From: Verrucomicrobiota bacterium
Lineage (GTDB): Bacteria; Verrucomicrobiota; Verrucomicrobiia; Verrucomicrobiales; Akkermansiaceae
NCBI GenBank assembly: GCA_030835305.1
Contig: JAURPJ010000090.1
Coordinates: 51,612-115,611 of the forward strand
DNA: 64,000 nucleotides
Reading direction: 5' to 3'
The notes beneath the pieces were generated by a model, which was given only the letters and a program-made list of their open reading frames with translations, ran no database searches and was not told the origin of the DNA. The translations under genes and the position numbers were made by a program. Position 1 is the first letter of the stretch; each line of letters starts with the position of its first letter. Shown here piece by piece: positions 1-9,368 of the stretch.

Positions 1-1173
1 GTCCCAGTTTGCCAGTGGATCTTCAAGGAGCGGGACGAGGCTTCGCCCGGCCAGTTGCTGCGTTGTGGGTTGGGGCAATCCGGCGAGCTCGACCAAGGTG
101 GGATAGAGGTCGACAAATTCTACAATCCGGGCGGAGCTTTGGCCATTTCCCCGCGCCCGTGGATCGCAGATAATGAGAGGGGCGCGGGCTCCCTCTTCGA
201 ACAAGGTCCGCTTTTGCCAAATTCCCTGATGTTCGCCGAGATGATAGCCGTGATCACTCCAAAAAACGATGATGGTGTTTTTGGCCAGGCCGAGTTCGTC
301 GAGCGATTTCAGGATACGTCCAACCTGGGCATCCACGAACGAGACGCAGGCGTAGTAGGCGCGAAGTGCCTTGAGGCAGGTTTGTTCTTCGAGGCTATAA
401 TTCGGAACCGGGTTGTTGTGGGCGAAGGCGGCGGTTGGAATGTCTGCCCTATCATCTTCAGGAGCGTAGGGTAGGTGCATCTTCTGGAGTGGGTAGAGAT
501 CGAAGTATTTCCGCGGCGCAACATAAGGGGTGTGCGGCCGAAAGAATCCAGCTGCGATGAAGAAGGGCTCGTCCTTGTGCTCTTCCAGCAAGTTGATGGC
601 TTCGGTTGCGATCATGCCGTCTGTCTGCTCTTCATCGGTCCCGTCGGCAGCAAGCCAGCTCAGTGCCCCTGAAATTTTGCGATGGGGTTCCGCATTAAAA
701 ACGAGTGCTTCGTCGATCTTATCTCGACCCTTCGGGTTGATCCTTTTTTGCCACGACGGGGCGTCGTCGAAACCGTCGGTGCCAATACTTGCAGGCACAT
801 TGTAATGATAAATTTTGCCTACCCTTGAGGTGGCGTATCCGTTGTTTAGAAAGTGTTGCGAGAGAGTGGTCACGTCCGGAACTTCCTCGCGGAAGTGGCG
901 ATCGAGATCATAAACTTTGATCTGATCGGGCCGCAATCCCGTCATGAGCGAGGCCCGACTTGGATTGCATAGAGGAATCTGGTTGTAGGCCCGGTCGAAG
1001 CGTACCCCTCGTGCCGCAAGGCGGTCAATGTGAGGTGTTCTGGCAAGGGGATCTCCGTAGCAACCGAGTGAGGCCGCAAGATCATCAACCGCGATAAAGA
1101 GAACATTTGGTCTCTTGGGATCTCCGTGCAGCAGACTGATACAGGGGAGAAGCGTGAGGAGAATACGGATCAT
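1..1173 (-). CDS. Iduronate-2-sulfatase-like sulfatase, C-terminus cut by window edge
   Basis: Type I sulfatase, predicted to be exported and to remove sulfate esters from glycans. The frame is open from the ATG at 1173 to base 1, giving 391 residues; the family is usually about 480, so roughly the last 90 are missing. A short hydrophobic N-terminus (signal peptide, about 1-16) precedes [10 protein letters not shown] with the two metal aspartates (D30, D31). The formylglycine motif CNPSR is at residues 69-73, so maturation needs a formylglycine-generating enzyme or anSME acting in trans. A later metal-site motif, [11 protein letters not shown], is intact. The gene starts 10 bp after the stop of the CotH/lamin-tail gene and is probably co-transcribed with it. 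The fold and active site are clear; the exact substrate is inferred only from overall resemblance to iduronate-2-sulfatases. Confidence 0.93.
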   Translation of the reverse strand, partial: MIRILLTLLPCISLLHGDPKRPNVLFIAVDDLAASLGCYGDPLARTPHIDRLAARGVRFDRAYNQIPLCNPSRASLMTGLRPDQIKVYDLDRHFREEVPDVTTLSQHFLNNGYATSRVGKIYHYNVPASIGTDGFDDAPSWQKRINPKGRDKIDEALVFNAEPHRKISGALSWLAADGTDEEQTDGMIATEAINLLEEHKDEPFFIAAGFFRPHTPYVAPRKYFDLYPLQKMHLPYAPEDDRADIPTAAFAHNNPVPNYSLEEQTCLKALRAYYACVSFVDAQVGRILKSLDELGLAKNTIIVFWSDHGYHLGEHQGIWQKRTLFEEGARAPLIICDPRARGNGQSSARIVEFVDLYPTLVELAGLPQPTTQQLAGRSLVPLLEDPLANWD

Positions 1174-1183
1174 TTTGCGTGGC

Positions 1184-4100
1184 TTACAGATTGATCTCTA
1201 CCGAAAGTCGAAAGAATTTTGTGCTCCCTGGCTTAGTGGGTTTGGTAGCGCGAACGGTGACGAGAGTGACTCCGTTGGCTTGAGGACTGGTGCTAAGGAT
1301 AGTGGTTTCCCGTCTCCAGTCCATGAGGTCGTCGCTGACTTCCGCGAAAACGCTGGCATCGCCCAGGTTTGCACGGACCTGATAAGTAAAAGTCGCAAAA
1401 AGTGCCCCGTTGTCCGTGGTGAACGAGGCCTGCCTCATCACTGAATTGGTTAAATCAGCTCCCTGGGCGTAGCGAATGAGATTGGATTCCGTGGTTCCAT
1501 CGGCGATATCACCGGGGCTTGTTCCCGCTTCGGTTGAGCTACCATAGACTTTTTGGGCCCATTGGCTAAACGAGATTCCGGTCCCAAAACCCGGGGTTCC
1601 GTTGGCCGTTTCCGAAGACCGCCACCTAATGGCTTCGCCGAGTTCGCTGGAGAGCGTATTTGGGCTGATGAGGTCCAAACTGGGGCCTTCACCATCCGGC
1701 CTTGTTGGCCATGGTTCCCTGTCGTTGTATGCGAAGGAGAAAACGACTGCGCCACCTGTGTCCCGCAACTCGAGAGTTTCACCTCCGTTTGAGAGATTTG
1801 AATCCCGCTCGAACTCTCCAAGAATGATCGCGTCGTTCTCAGTTCCATACCTTGCAAGAAAGGCTCTGTGATTGCTCACGATGATTCTGCGTGTGCCCGG
1901 AGCGATGGTGCTTTCCCGGGGAAAAGTGAATTTCAGCCCGCGTGCAAATTGGTAGTTGCTGAGATCGATCTCAGTTCCCGATGTGTTTAGAAGCTCAAGG
2001 AATTCGTAATCGTCCTTGTTCGTTGAAACCGCGAGCTCTTCATTGGTTGAGGCCTCAGCTGGATGGTAATGGATTTCGGTCACGAGAAGGTTTTTGGAAT
2101 TCGCGGGACTGGCAATGGAGTAGTAGGTCTCGGTTAGTGCGGACCATTGCCCGGACGCGGTGAGGGTGCGGGCTTTGATCAGTGTGCTTGTATCCAACTG
2201 GAAGGGGGCTGAGTAAGAAAGTGCGGAAAGAGAGATTTGCGAGGGCGTGGTGCTGCCGGAAACCAGTGCTGCCTCGATGAGGAAGTCGCTACTTCGAAGA
2301 GAGGAATTTTGTCCGTGAATCGCCAGAACGTTGGTTCCTACCTGAAGCTGGGAGAGCTGGGACGTGATGTCGAAGTCTTCAAAAACAACCGCCTCAGCGT
2401 CACTGGCTGGAAAGGAAGAAGTGGAGTTCCACGCCGACGTGCCATAGTTCGACCAAGAGACCAAAGTTCCATTGAGATAGGCCCCGAAGCCATCATCATA
2501 GCGCATTTGGAGAACAAGTGAGCTCAGGGATTCAAGGGTTTCTAGATCTGGAATCTCAAACTCGTAGCGCAGATAGACCGAGGCGTTTGTATTCCACATC
2601 TCATCGATAGCAGTTGAGATGAAAGGGCCGTAGGTGCCACTTGCGCTGCGTTCATAGCCAACTCCGTTGGTTCCGGAGATCCAGTCGGCGATGTTGGCAG
2701 GTGGGTTGACAGTCCTCCAGGTAACGCCGATCTCGTTGTTGATGGAAGCATCGGGGATGATGATCTGAACCCGGGATTTTTCTCCGATCAAAGTGGCGTT
2801 AGTGGTGAGTCCTGGAAGGCGTGGATCGCTACCATCTTTGGTGAAATAGATCGTCGAGTTATCAGTCCCGGCGTTCATCGTAACCTCTATGGGAGCTGCC
2901 GAGTCCGCTCCAAAAGGCAGGATGAGAGGTGCCTCGATATCCGGATAGAGCTTCACCTGACGGAATTGATTCAAGATTTCACCGGTCCGGTTTGGGAGAA
3001 ATTGATTGCGCACCCAGGCCACTGCGGGCAGCCATTCGTCATCCCGGGTGAAGGGGAACAACCTGTCTTGCTCGAGCCAGGCCTGCACGCCCCAGCGGGC
3101 TGATTCCGCAACGACGGGACTGCGGACGGCGTCAACGTATCGGTCCCAGGTTTCCCTCAAAGGACCGGGAGTCAAAGTCCCGCCTGAGAAGCAGTGCTTC
3201 CTCAGGCGGTCTGCAAAGAAGAGTTGGAAATCGGGAAACCGGCGCAAAGCATCATAAATTACTCCGGGTGATCGAGCGTTGTTAATCCGGCTGTAATCGT
3301 TTTCGAAAGTCTGAAAATCCGAAAAGGGAATGCCCATCGACATCTCGGCATCCCAACAGTAAAAATAAAACTTCGTCGTTCCGTTGCGGCTTTTCCGCCC
3401 GACATACCAGTTTTTGTCATCAGAGAAGGTCGAGATATTAAATCCATCCAGAAAGAAAGGAGAGAGCCAGTCTTCATCGCTCGCCCAGATTCGTTGGATC
3501 ATGGCATCGGCAAAGTTTTCGAGATCTAGGTATTCCTGAATGGCTGTGTAGTCTTCGCTTGAGTTGATCCCGTTTTCGGCTAGACCGATCATCGCATCCC
3601 ATGCCGCCCGGCTGCCCGCTTCCACCTGTTGGCCGTGTTTTACGACATCCCAATCGTCGGGATCACCGCCATGATGGTCCGCGTTGTAATGTTCGTGAGG
3701 GAACTCCTGCAACTCATAAAGCCCCCAGTATTGGCCATTGAGAAAAACATTCACATGACGTCCATAGGGTGAAGTCTGCCCCATCTTTCGCTGCAGCTCA
3801 TGCAGGAACTGATTCCGGATAAAGCTGGCTTCCCGCCACCTGCTGTCGAAGGTCCAGGCATCGTGTCCGCCACTTCGGAGAAGAAGGGTTTTGAATGACT
3901 TAACCGGAGATCCGGAGAAGACATCATGCTCCAATCGGGAGTCTCCGTAATCATCCCGAAAATGAATCCGAAGTGGCTTCTTGGGGTGCTGGCGCGAGTT
4001 CCCACCGTGAATACGGAGCCCCGCCGGTTCATGAACGGAATCACCGGGGTGGGCTGGATCAAAGTATTCAAAGTGAATTTCACGCTCACTTCCGCGGCCT

Positions 4101-5038
4101 TTGTCGTCCGGATTTTCATAGATGCCGCTTGGACCAAAAACAGCGCTTTCCTCAAACGAAAGTGAGACCACGGGAAGTTTTTTTAGGGCCTCGCGGAGTT
4201 CGTTTCGATACGTAAATGAGTTGGCAATTACCGGGTTCATCTCCGGCTGGTTGATGATATCCCCGGTGAAAAGGTAGGACTGGGCATCTACGTTTGTTGA
4301 GACCATTCCCTCCTTGTAAGCCATCGCCCGCACGACCGTGCTGGAGGCAATTAGAAACGGACCATCATAAAGGATGCCTGTTTCCGGCGTGGGCTTCGAT
4401 CCGTCGAGCGTGTAGCGGATGGAGGCGCCGGCGGTCGCGGTCGAGATTCCGGTGATGAAAAAACCGTCATAAAATCCCCTCTTCCGCGTGAAGGCTGTGT
4501 CGGCTACGAATCCGGTCAAAGCGGCTCCATTCGCGACTCGGGGAGTGGGAGGGTCGAAGAACCCTTCAGCGCCTTCCCTTCCAATCCCATAAGACACATC
4601 GCTCTTTTGTTTAGGGTAGTCCGCGAATTGCGAAATTACCTGCCCGGTGGCATCGGTCAGGGTCAAGAATCCCCCGGAAGCTACGAGAGAAAAATTCGTG
4701 TGAAGTTGGTTGGGATTAAGGCGGTCCTTTCCCGAGGCAAAGACAATGATCCGGCCGTTCGCAGGCAAGGTTGTTTCTGAGGGAAACGTCCATTTTTGAG
4801 ATTTTTCCGGGTCGTCGCTGATCGCATACCCCGAGAGATCAACTTCGCTGGCTTCCGGGTTGTGAATCTCAATCCAGTCGCTCGATTCATCGTCCTCGTC
4901 TTTAAGAGAGGATTGATTACTTGCCAGAAACTCGGAGATAACGGGAACCGCTTCGAGCCCGCCCGACATCGTGAAAATCCCAAGCAAAACCGCGACCTGG
5001 AAAGAGGGCCGGTATTTCCAAAGCGAATTTGCAGACAT
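1184..5038 (-). CDS. Secreted CotH-family protein with two lamin-tail domains
   Basis: Large exported protein of 1284 aa. In order: signal peptide (about 1-30), lamin-tail domain (31-155), chitobiase/hexosaminidase C-terminal-like beta domain (190-255, with TLDGSKPT), CotH kinase-like domain (285-640), a second chitobiase-like strand set (705-750), a PA14/jelly-roll-like insert (755-925, with [12 protein letters not shown]), a second lamin-tail domain (983-1110), and a C-terminal beta module ending in [10 protein letters not shown]. In the CotH domain [17 protein letters not shown] (345-361) and the acidic YCWDAEMS (560-567) match the family's conserved regions. CotH proteins are atypical protein kinases in spore-formers; in Verrucomicrobia the role of these cell-surface versions is unknown. 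The gene leads a probable operon with the downstream sulfatase. Domains are well supported, function is not. Confidence 0.88.
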   Translation of the reverse strand: MSANSLWKYRPSFQVAVLLGIFTMSGGLEAVPVISEFLASNQSSLKDEDDESSDWIEIHNPEASEVDLSGYAISDDPEKSQKWTFPSETTLPANGRIIVFASGKDRLNPNQLHTNFSLVASGGFLTLTDATGQVISQFADYPKQKSDVSYGIGREGAEGFFDPPTPRVANGAALTGFVADTAFTRKRGFYDGFFITGISTATAGASIRYTLDGSKPTPETGILYDGPFLIASSTVVRAMAYKEGMVSTNVDAQSYLFTGDIINQPEMNPVIANSFTYRNELREALKKLPVVSLSFEESAVFGPSGIYENPDDKGRGSEREIHFEYFDPAHPGDSVHEPAGLRIHGGNSRQHPKKPLRIHFRDDYGDSRLEHDVFSGSPVKSFKTLLLRSGGHDAWTFDSRWREASFIRNQFLHELQRKMGQTSPYGRHVNVFLNGQYWGLYELQEFPHEHYNADHHGGDPDDWDVVKHGQQVEAGSRAAWDAMIGLAENGINSSEDYTAIQEYLDLENFADAMIQRIWASDEDWLSPFFLDGFNISTFSDDKNWYVGRKSRNGTTKFYFYCWDAEMSMGIPFSDFQTFENDYSRINNARSPGVIYDALRRFPDFQLFFADRLRKHCFSGGTLTPGPLRETWDRYVDAVRSPVVAESARWGVQAWLEQDRLFPFTRDDEWLPAVAWVRNQFLPNRTGEILNQFRQVKLYPDIEAPLILPFGADSAAPIEVTMNAGTDNSTIYFTKDGSDPRLPGLTTNATLIGEKSRVQIIIPDASINNEIGVTWRTVNPPANIADWISGTNGVGYERSASGTYGPFISTAIDEMWNTNASVYLRYEFEIPDLETLESLSSLVLQMRYDDGFGAYLNGTLVSWSNYGTSAWNSTSSFPASDAEAVVFEDFDITSQLSQLQVGTNVLAIHGQNSSLRSSDFLIEAALVSGSTTPSQISLSALSYSAPFQLDTSTLIKARTLTASGQWSALTETYYSIASPANSKNLLVTEIHYHPAEASTNEELAVSTNKDDYEFLELLNTSGTEIDLSNYQFARGLKFTFPRESTIAPGTRRIIVSNHRAFLARYGTENDAIILGEFERDSNLSNGGETLELRDTGGAVVFSFAYNDREPWPTRPDGEGPSLDLISPNTLSSELGEAIRWRSSETANGTPGFGTGISFSQWAQKVYGSSTEAGTSPGDIADGTTESNLIRYAQGADLTNSVMRQASFTTDNGALFATFTYQVRANLGDASVFAEVSDDLMDWRRETTILSTSPQANGVTLVTVRATKPTKPGSTKFFRLSVEINL

Positions 5039-5108
5039 CTCTTGAAAGATGCGCCTTTATCAGGAAAGAACAATCAGTGAGTTTTGGATTGTTGTCTAAA
5101 GCCATCGG

Positions 5109-5405
5109 TTAGCTGAGTAGCTCCGTGATCAGGTTTGGCATCTCGACCGAAGCTGGCCCCAATCTCTGATCGTCGAAGCGGGTGGAGAGTGCCGTTTGGT
5201 CTTTGTTGATTTCGATGCACCAGGCCCCGTTGCTGCGGGCTCTCTCGACAAATCCCGCCGAAGGATAAACGTGACCGGAGGTTCCGATGCCAATGAAGAT
5301 CTTTGCTTCTCCAAGAACCTGATCAATTTCGTCGAGATGAAACGGGATTTTGCCAAGCCAAACGATGTCTGGGCGAAGCCCACCCACCCTGGCGCACGAA
5401 TCACA
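5109..5405 (-). pseudogene. cobB: 5'-truncated CobB/Sir2-type deacylase remnant
   Basis: The reading frame encodes the C-terminal half of an NAD-dependent class III sirtuin (CobB type). It begins at a zinc-knuckle-like CDSC (codons from 5405), continues through GGLRPDIVWLGKIPF and IGIGTSGHVYPSAGF, which bind NAD, and ends at a normal C-terminus. About 100 residues of sirtuin compare well. The N-terminal half, with the GAGxS NAD loop and the catalytic QNID..H segment, is absent: upstream the same frame turns Arg-rich and the next gene ends at 5518. The piece is too short to be an active deacylase. A GTG at 5387 could start a 92-aa product, but with no catalytic histidine. I read it as a decayed gene left by a deletion. 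Confidence 0.75.
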
Positions 5406-5517
5406 CCTGTCGGTTTTGTCGGGTTGTGCTCCTTGGCGACGAGGACGGCGGTGAGATCGGTGCCGAGGAAAAGAATACCTTTGGTGGCGAGTTAGGGGCC
5501 CGGACTCCCCGGCGGAA
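5406..5517. other. Short stretch upstream of the cobB remnant
   Basis: Non-coding in any recognisable way. One minus-strand frame reads GILFLGTDLTAVLVAKEHNP without a start codon; I cannot assign it to a family. It may be residue of the deletion that removed the cobB 5' half. Confidence 0.3.
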
Positions 5518-6435
5518 TCATTTTTCGACGCTAGTTTTTTTTAGCAGCGAGCGGACCAGAGCGGTTTGTTTGGCGTCGAGTATTTCCCAGCAGGCAAGGC
5601 CGTTGCCGACGAGTTCGTATTCGTCGAAGGTCCAGACGACCTTGCGGTCCTTATCGAATTCGACGATTTGGGGGTTCTTGTCGCCGGCGTGGCAGTTGCC
5701 GATGACGAGGTTGCCGTTGGGGAGTTCCTGAAGGTCGGTGGTCCAGGCGAGTTCGATGTCAGTGCCGGGGATTTTTTTCGCTATTTCCCAGACCACTTTT
5801 TTGTCGGGAGAGACTTCGAGAATGGAGTTGCCGCTTCCGGTGGCGATGAGGGTGTTCCCGTTTTTGAGGCGGATCGCTCCGAAGACGCGGGTGTTGGTGG
5901 GGTATTCCCACACGATCTTGCCGGTGGCGTCATACTCGGTGACGACGCCGGGGTTTTCGGCGCATGAGAGGTAGTGGCCGTTGGGGAGAATCTCGAGCAT
6001 GCGGGTTTGGTGGCGACCGTCCTTGGGAAGGGGGACCTCTTTTTGAATTTGACCTTCCTTGTCGAGGTGGACAATGCGGCCAATCCCGCTCTCGGCGATC
6101 ATAGTGTTGCCGTCGGCAAGACGTTGGAAGGCATGGACGTTGGCGCCTTTGGAATCGTGTTTCCAAACGATTTCCCTTTTAGGTGTGATCTCGGATGTGA
6201 CGGACCACGAGTCGTGGAAGAGAATATTCCCGTTTTCGAGGAACTGGACGTCGTGATGGCCGGTGTGGTTGTTTTTGACTTTAGGGCCACCGGTTTTGTA
6301 TTGCCAGACGACGGTTCCGTCGGTTTCGCAGATCGCGAGGATGTTTTTGCCGTAGGAAGCACCGACGAGGAGGAGGCGATCTTCTTCAGCAAAGAGTGCG
6401 AGCGGCGCGAGGAGGAGGGCAGAGAGTAATTTCAT
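5518..6435 (-). CDS. Secreted PQQ-like beta-propeller protein
   Basis: A 305-aa protein starting at MKLLSALLLAPLALFAEE, an obvious signal peptide. The start at 6435 is preferred over an in-frame ATG 12 codons upstream because it puts the signal sequence at the N-terminus. The body is a run of about six or seven WD-like blades with repeated patterns such as GTVVWQY, REIVWKH, GKIVWEYP, KKVVWEI and RKVVWTF, each about 45 residues apart and preceded by LxNGNxLI turns. This is the PQQ-binding-like/arylsulfotransferase-like propeller fold. I see no catalytic histidine pair that would support an arylsulfotransferase, so a binding or scaffold role is as likely. It is transcribed away from the porin gene across a 138-bp AT-rich spacer. 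Confidence 0.8.
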   Translation of the reverse strand: MKLLSALLLAPLALFAEEDRLLLVGASYGKNILAICETDGTVVWQYKTGGPKVKNNHTGHHDVQFLENGNILFHDSWSVTSEITPKREIVWKHDSKGANVHAFQRLADGNTMIAESGIGRIVHLDKEGQIQKEVPLPKDGRHQTRMLEILPNGHYLSCAENPGVVTEYDATGKIVWEYPTNTRVFGAIRLKNGNTLIATGSGNSILEVSPDKKVVWEIAKKIPGTDIELAWTTDLQELPNGNLVIGNCHAGDKNPQIVEFDKDRKVVWTFDEYELVGNGLACWEILDAKQTALVRSLLKKTSVEK

Positions 6436-6573
6436 GGTGGGAAATATGGGGTGCGGCATCGAGAATGCCATCTTTTGTTTTGCGAGAAAGAAAGAGCGAG
6501 GTTTGACTATGACAGGTAAAATTTATTTTATTGTTGAATATGATTTCAATATAGTGATATTTGATTCGTTTGA
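6436..6573. promoter_or_regulatory. Divergent AT-rich promoter region
   Basis: This 138-bp spacer between divergent genes is far richer in AT than its surroundings. It contains TTGACT at 6503-6508 (a plausible -35 for the porin) followed by a TTTATTTTAT tract, and an inverted repeat TTGAA-N6-TTCAA at 6534-6549 that could be an operator. The exact promoters cannot be fixed by eye. Confidence 0.4.
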
Positions 6574-7839
6574 ATGCATACACATTTGAACAGAGGCATT
6601 TTGCCCGTGGCCTGTGCCCTTACCATGACGCCTGCATGGGCTGACTTAATCACAGATGACATTTTCCCGAGTGAGTGGCTGCTCGATACAAAGTTGGATT
6701 ATTCCAAGGAGGTCCTCAACCAGCAACAGACCATCGTCAATAAGTCACAGTTTATCTTGGAATCTTATCGGGATGGCTTGCTTGAGACCGGGAAGATTTA
6801 CCTCTCGGGTCACGCGGTGTATTCCCACTATCAGGAGCGGACTGATACGGCGGGGAAGTTCCCGATTCTGGGCCGCTTTCCCGGAGCTGCCGATGGCCAG
6901 CATACGAGCGGGAAACACGGCCATGAGGATGTTCTGGATGTGGCGGCGCTTAGCTTGACCTATGCGCCGACCGATTGGGCGCGTGTTTTTGTCCGGGGGA
7001 TTTACACCGACCTTCAATTCCCTCGTCAGGAAAACGCGCAGATCCGGGAGGCTTTTGTGACATTTGGCGATCTTTCGAAGACGCCGTGGTATTTATCGGT
7101 GGGTAAGATGGCCGTCAATTTTGGTAACCAGGGGGCCTACAATCCGATCACTCACTCGGTGAACAATCATTTTTATCAGGTCGACACGCGGGACGTCGCT
7201 GCTGAGTTGGGTTATATGGTTGACGATTGGCGGGTGACCTTCACGGCGATGAATGGAAGTCGCCAACTCCGGGTGGCGGATACCCCGGATGGGAGCTTTC
7301 TGAGTAATTTCGCGATCAGCGGACAGTATGACTTTGAGGTGGCGGACTGGGATGTTTCGGTGGGTGGCGGCTATCTTTATTCGAGCATTTACGACACTGA
7401 TAATGCGAATCACCCGGGTGTGAATTCCAATCCACAAACTACTCGTCAACGAAATGGAGTGATCAATGCGTGGACCGAGTGGAAGAACGGGCCGGTTTCC
7501 CTGATGGGGGAGATCAGCCAAAACGAGCGCCATTGGCCGGCCAGCAACGCGACGGTTCAGGCCATCACGCTGGGTGCGGCGTATGATGTTGAGATTTTCG
7601 ACAAACCGACTCGTTTCGCACTGGTCTACGGTCGTGGCAAGCTCGGTGATCAGGGCGATCAGTTTGAGCACCTTCAGCAGGTGGCGGCGAGTGTGGAGAC
7701 TTTTGTGACTCCGAATTTTGCGTTGAGTATGGAGTATGTTTACAACCGCAGTTTTATTCCTCTCATCAAGCTCGATCGGGTTGCGGATCGGGATGTTGAC
7801 ACCAATACTTTTATTTTCAGCGGGCGCTTCTTTTTCTAG
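6574..7839 (+). CDS. Outer-membrane beta-barrel porin (LbtU-like)
   Basis: A 421-aa outer-membrane protein with a signal peptide ending near PAWA (about residue 23). A short segment predicted helical follows (STxVNKSQFIL-like region, about 45-60). The rest alternates hydrophobic and polar residues as in amphipathic beta strands, for example WRVTFTAMNGS and DWDVSVGGGYLYSS, and ends in the aromatic C-terminus SGRFFF that BAM recognises. The pattern resembles LbtU-type siderophore porins of Legionella and their relatives; that assignment is tentative and the substrate is unknown. The upstream inverted repeat would fit a regulator such as Fur, but the match is too poor to claim. No Shine-Dalgarno sequence is visible before the ATG. 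Confidence 0.8.
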   Translation: MHTHLNRGILPVACALTMTPAWADLITDDIFPSEWLLDTKLDYSKEVLNQQQTIVNKSQFILESYRDGLLETGKIYLSGHAVYSHYQERTDTAGKFPILGRFPGAADGQHTSGKHGHEDVLDVAALSLTYAPTDWARVFVRGIYTDLQFPRQENAQIREAFVTFGDLSKTPWYLSVGKMAVNFGNQGAYNPITHSVNNHFYQVDTRDVAAELGYMVDDWRVTFTAMNGSRQLRVADTPDGSFLSNFAISGQYDFEVADWDVSVGGGYLYSSIYDTDNANHPGVNSNPQTTRQRNGVINAWTEWKNGPVSLMGEISQNERHWPASNATVQAITLGAAYDVEIFDKPTRFALVYGRGKLGDQGDQFEHLQQVAASVETFVTPNFALSMEYVYNRSFIPLIKLDRVADRDVDTNTFIFSGRFFF

Positions 7840-7891
7840 GTTGGGAAGACCATTGGCGGGGCTACCTTCGTGAATCCTTGTGGACTTCGCG
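7840..7891. other. Short spacer after porin gene
   Basis: Fifty-two bases between the porin stop and the end of the minus-strand mini-ORF. I see no convincing terminator hairpin or gene. Confidence 0.4.
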
Positions 7892-8071
7892 TTATATCTG
7901 GTAATCGGAGTAGCCGTTGGTGAGACCTTGAAGCAGATAGCGGGCCCAACCGACCAAAGAGGCATCGAGCAGGCTACCCTTCGACAGAAGGCGGGCTTCA
8001 TGTCAGGCAAGCCAAGGAGCGCCGAGCATGGCTCCGACAAGTGCAAGAAAATGGGCATGGAGCGAGTGCAT
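7892..8071 (-). pseudogene. Small ORF overlapping the pabB stop, broken by one in-frame TGA
   Basis: An ATG at 8071-8069 overlaps the pabB stop by one base (TGATG), a typical sign of translational coupling. It opens a frame of 22 hydrophobic codons (MHSLHAHFLALVGAMLGAPW, then LA) that ends in TGA. The same frame continues for 36 more codons (including LLDASLVGWARYLLQ) to a TAA at 7892. Read through, it would be a 59-codon protein with two amphipathic or hydrophobic segments. I recognise no family. Either a 22-aa membrane peptide is the real product or a small gene has been broken by a single nonsense mutation. No selenocysteine hairpin is evident behind the TGA. Confidence 0.4.
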
Positions 8072-9315
8072 CAGGACTCGAGGGCGAGACGAACGCCGCG
8101 GGCCTTGTGCTCGGTTTCCTCGAACTCGGCGGCGGGATCGGAATCGGCCACGATGCCGGCGCCGACGTGGTAGTCGAGATGTCCGTTTTCGTGAATGAGG
8201 GTGCGGATGGCGATGTTAAACTGGGACTCGCCATTGAAGCCGAGGAAGCCAATGGCACCGGTGTAAAGTCCACGCGGGACGGGCTCGAGTTCGGTGATGA
8301 TTTCGGTGGCGCGTTTTTTGGGAGCGCCGGTGATGGAGCCACCGGGGAAGCAAGCGGCGAGGGCGGAGAGTTGGGTGTGTTCCCGCGCGAGGGTGCCGCG
8401 AATGGTGGAGACGAGGTGGTGGACGTGTTGCAGCTTTTCGAGTTGCAGCATGTCAGTGACTTGCACCGATCCAAATTCGCAAACCTGGCCGATATCGTTG
8501 CGAAGGAGGTCGGTGATCATGACGAGTTCGGCGCGTTCTTTTTCGGAGCGTTGCAGATCGAAGGCGGAGCGGGAGTCGAGTTCGGGATCGGCAAAGCGCG
8601 GACGGGTTCCCTTGATGGGGCGGGTTTCAATTTCCGAGCCTGAGAAGCGAAGGAAGGTTTCAGGTGAAGACGAGAGGACCTCGCGGCCATCCAGATTGAG
8701 GTAGGAGGCGGTGGGTGCCGGGGAGGAATTACGAAGCTTATCGTACAAAGAGAGAAGGCCCAGGGGAGCCCGGCATCTGGCGCGAAGTCGGCGGGAGAGG
8801 TTGACCTGGTAGATGTCACCGGCGGCGATGTATTCCTTGATCGTTTTGACGGCCTCGATAAATTCGTGTTGAGGAAGAGAGTCTTTCCAGCTGCCGAGGG
8901 TGAAGTCGTGGGCGGTTTCTTTTTGACGGATCTGGCTGGAGAGATTCCCGATTTCCCACCACTCACCGGATTGGTGATGAAAGACGAGGAGCTCGGGGTA
9001 GATCCCGAAGGTGAATTGGCCGTTGTAGTCGACCCACCCGCAGGCCCCTCCGGTGGGGAATCCATAGTCGGGGGCGGAGGTCAGCACCCTTTTTTTAAGG
9101 GCGTGAGCGAGTTCCGAGGAATTTGAAAGGTGCCCGCGGATGATTTCAAGAGGCCGGGCTCCGATGATCGAGAGGGGAGGGGCGTGCTTCGAGGGGAGGT
9201 TTCCGGCGGTGTCGAAGAAAATGAGCCCGGGGAGGTGAGCCAGGCCCTTTGCTACTTCATCCGGCCCTGCCGTGAGTGCGGTGGGCCTGGGGTTGGAGTG
9301 AGGGCTGGTTTTCAT
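8071..9315 (-). CDS. pabB: Aminodeoxychorismate synthase component I
   Basis: Chorismate-utilising enzyme of 414 aa that makes 4-amino-4-deoxychorismate with the PabA glutaminase for folate synthesis. The ATG at 9315 is preferred to a GTG seven codons upstream. Diagnostic features are the N-terminal anthranilate-synthase-I-like region, IKEYIAAGDIYQVNLSRR, the PIKGTRPR motif whose lysine is the PabB nucleophile (TrpE has PxAGT), DLLRNDIGQVCE, FPGGSITGAPKKRA and the GAGIVADSDP active-site end. All expected motifs are intact. The protein is shorter than E. coli PabB (about 450) but normal for the single-domain type. It could supply both folate and menaquinone-like aromatic pools, but the PIKGT lysine makes PabB the better call than isochorismate or anthranilate synthase. 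No pabA or pabC lies in the window. Confidence 0.93.
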   Translation of the reverse strand: MKTSPHSNPRPTALTAGPDEVAKGLAHLPGLIFFDTAGNLPSKHAPPLSIIGARPLEIIRGHLSNSSELAHALKKRVLTSAPDYGFPTGGACGWVDYNGQFTFGIYPELLVFHHQSGEWWEIGNLSSQIRQKETAHDFTLGSWKDSLPQHEFIEAVKTIKEYIAAGDIYQVNLSRRLRARCRAPLGLLSLYDKLRNSSPAPTASYLNLDGREVLSSSPETFLRFSGSEIETRPIKGTRPRFADPELDSRSAFDLQRSEKERAELVMITDLLRNDIGQVCEFGSVQVTDMLQLEKLQHVHHLVSTIRGTLAREHTQLSALAACFPGGSITGAPKKRATEIITELEPVPRGLYTGAIGFLGFNGESQFNIAIRTLIHENGHLDYHVGAGIVADSDPAAEFEETEHKARGVRLALES

Positions 9316-9368
9316 GGGTTTCAGGCTCGTTGACACGGCCTGTCTGTTTTCTTAGACTCAAGCCCCTG

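Noticed and set aside
7892..8071. Selenocysteine codon in the pabB-linked mini-ORF
   Set aside because: No stem-loop of SECIS type was seen after the TGA, and the flanking residues are not a known redox motif.
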